Source: Chthoniobacterales bacterium
GTDB taxonomy: Bacteria > Verrucomicrobiota > Verrucomicrobiia > Chthoniobacterales > UBA10450
Reading direction: 5' to 3'
Length of the DNA stretch: 6,703 bases
Assembly (NCBI GenBank): GCA_013697365.1
Contig: JACCXA010000075.1
Coordinates: forward strand, 1-6,703
Part shown: positions 5,151-6,703 of the stretch, piece after piece
Layout of the letters: each line of letters opens with the position of its first letter
Position numbering within the stretch: the stretch's first letter is position 1
Notes under the pieces: generated by a model
Told to the model about the DNA's origin: nothing
Seen by the model: the letters and a program-made list of their open reading frames with translations, nothing else
Database searches by the model: none
Position numbers and translations under genes: made by a program

Positions 5151-6703
5151 CCGTGCGGCTGCGTCGTGGATCCCCAGTTCGCCATCTGTTCGACGAGGCG
5201 CTTCCGGAAATCGGCGCGGTAGGCAATTTCGTCTTTCGCTTTTGCGACGGCTTTCGCGGAAGCCGGCGAAAGATTATCCGCCGCGTAAGTCTCCAGCTCA
5301 GCCATGCGCGCCGGATCCGAGAAGAACGTGAACAGGCTAGGCGCGTAATGATTCACCGCGAGAGCATCCGCCTTGGCTAGCAGCGGCTTCATATTCTTCT
5401 TCGCGAACTGCCAGACGATGTCGGGATGTCCGCTTTGGCGCGACATCGCTGGGACGAGGTTGACCGCCCGGCTGGTGGGCAGTTCATCTTTGAGCGCGAT
5501 CTGGAGCGTTCGCTCCATCAGCTTTGGGTCAACCGTGCTGGCCAGGGCCGCGTAGTAATCCTGCTTTTCTTCGATGCTGATCGTTTTCAGCCCCAACTCA
5601 TGGAGTTTGTTCCAGGTTGCTTCGTCCGCGTAACGGCCTACCACGCGGAGCACCGAGGCGCGAAGATCAGGCGCGAGGGGATCCGATTCCTCAATCAACT
5701 TTTCAAAACGCGCCCGGCAGCCGGCGATAATCTCTGCATCGTTCAGGTCGCCCAGGACTTCGATCAAAGTTCCCCGCAGGGTCGCAATGCGATTTGGTTC
5801 GCCGCTCTTCGGTTCCCAACCAACTTCATCAAAACTCGGGCGGAGAACGGACCGCGCGTATTGCTGGAACTGCGCCCGCTTCGGATCGCCACCTAACAAG
5901 CTGTTGATCGCATCAAATGCCGTCCTGATCTGCTCGCGCTCCGCCAGTTCAGTCTTGGTGGGCAGCTTCTCGACCAGTTCGAGGTAGAGCGCGATGGGGG
6001 CGCGATTGGCCTGGACCAGCGCCCACGCGTCACCGAGGAGGTTGACGCGATCTGGCACGCTCATCTGTGGCAATTCCGCCAGCGCGAGCTTCCACGAAAG
6101 GTCGTCGTACTGGACGCGATAATTCCCCGCGCCTTCCACATTGAATTTCACCGCTCGGTCCAGAGGGATGTCCGTTAGTTCCATCGTCCTCGAGGTCATG
6201 AGGACGCTGACCGGCGCTTCCGCACCACTCACGAAATAGGTGAGCGGAATCTTCCACTCCAACGCAGGTGCGTTCGGGAAATTCACCGCGAAACGCTTCT
6301 GTTCGAGTATGACCTTGCCGCTCGGATCGCGCCTCACTTGGACGATCGGGAACCCAGGCTGTTCGGTCCAGTTCGCGGCGATTTCAGCCACCGGCTTGCC
6401 GGAAGCCTCACCGAGCGCGTTCCAAAGGTCAGCGGTCGTGGTGTTGGAGTATTTGTGCCGCGCCGTGTATTTGCGGATGCCATCACGGAAGGCTGCTTCG
6501 CCGAGAAAACTCTCCAGCATGCGGATGAACGACTGGCCTTTCTTGTAGGTAATCTCGTCAAAGGCGCTGCCCGCCTCGGCTTCGGTCGCGACCGGTTGCT
6601 GGATCGGATGAGTGGTCGAGCGAGCGTCGCTTTCCATGGCCGCTTCCTTCGCGCTGCCGATGCGGCGGGTGGGATCGCGCGGCACATCGCGCGCGAGCCA
6701 GAC
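5147..6703 (-). CDS. M1 family zinc aminopeptidase, C-terminal part (5' end beyond window)
   Basis: The frame runs open to the right edge, so the true start is outside and the GTG at 6683-6685 is just an internal Val codon. The 518 visible residues begin VWLARDVPRD. Landmarks are THPIQQPV (31-38), DEITYKKGQSFIRML (49-63) with Tyr53, the expected transition-state-stabilising tyrosine of M1 enzymes, then FRDGIRKY, NWTEQPGFPIV (111-121) and GAGNYRVQYDD (191-201), which opens the helical ERAP1-type C-terminal domain that fills the rest. The zinc site (HEXXH-x18-E) and GAMEN-type exopeptidase motif should lie upstream, out of view. M1 enzymes remove N-terminal amino acids from peptides. Family length is usually 850-900 residues, so roughly 350 are missing from view. 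Cellular location cannot be judged without the N-terminus. The gene converges on the M50 gene, sharing a CTAG at the stops, and looks undamaged. Confidence 0.93.
   Translation of the reverse strand, partial: VWLARDVPRDPTRRIGSAKEAAMESDARSTTHPIQQPVATEAEAGSAFDEITYKKGQSFIRMLESFLGEAAFRDGIRKYTARHKYSNTTTADLWNALGEASGKPVAEIAANWTEQPGFPIVQVRRDPSGKVILEQKRFAVNFPNAPALEWKIPLTYFVSGAEAPVSVLMTSRTMELTDIPLDRAVKFNVEGAGNYRVQYDDLSWKLALAELPQMSVPDRVNLLGDAWALVQANRAPIALYLELVEKLPTKTELAEREQIRTAFDAINSLLGGDPKRAQFQQYARSVLRPSFDEVGWEPKSGEPNRIATLRGTLIEVLGDLNDAEIIAGCRARFEKLIEESDPLAPDLRASVLRVVGRYADEATWNKLHELGLKTISIEEKQDYYAALASTVDPKLMERTLQIALKDELPTSRAVNLVPAMSRQSGHPDIVWQFAKKNMKPLLAKADALAVNHYAPSLFTFFSDPARMAELETYAADNLSPASAKAVAKAKDEIAYRADFRKRLVEQMANWGSTTQPHG

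Noticed and set aside
5502..5517. Palindrome TGGAGCG-TT-CGCTCCA
   Set aside because: A perfect 7-bp stem but inside the aminopeptidase coding sequence, encoding ordinary residues, with no U-tract; probably incidental.

Overview
The window is GC-rich bacterial chromosomal DNA, about 60% G+C by eye, with dense gene packing. The sequence does not fix the taxon. The ribosomal protein L34 found here has a core that reads like those of the Chlamydia/Verrucomicrobia side of the tree. The neighbouring families (exported PIMT, giant membrane spermidine-synthase-like protein, compact M50 protease, M1 aminopeptidase) are common in soil Verrucomicrobiota and Acidobacteriota. Verrucomicrobiota is my best guess and is inference only.

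Layout. Positions 1-311 hold no gene I recognise; there is a hairpin just past the end of rpmH. A short rpmH gene (ribosomal protein L34, 57 codons) lies on the minus strand at 312-485, behind a promoter with a perfect TTGACA -35 box. A divergent intergenic region of 167 bp separates it from a plus-strand run of four genes. These are a GNAT acetyltransferase (653-1138), a PIMT-family methyltransferase with an apparent signal peptide (1189-2028), a large polytopic spermidine-synthase-like membrane protein (2025-4352, GTG start overlapping the previous stop by 4 bp), and a minimal site-2 protease of family M50 (best start 4422, end 5150). A minus-strand gene enters from the right edge: the C-terminal 518 codons of an M1 zinc aminopeptidase. 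Its stop codon interlocks with that of the M50 gene in one shared CTAG.

How the genes may work together. Tight spacing and the GTGA overlap suggest that at least the PIMT and the membrane protein are translated together, and probably that all four plus-strand genes are co-transcribed. Three of the four act at or across the membrane by prediction, so a role in envelope protein upkeep is possible but unproven.

I found no mobile element, CRISPR array, tRNA or rRNA, and no clear new defence or biosynthetic system. The observations most worth following are the exported PIMT with its low-complexity insert and an internal start that would give a normal cytosolic-sized enzyme, and the coupled spermidine-synthase-like membrane protein whose SAM-binding loop looks eroded.
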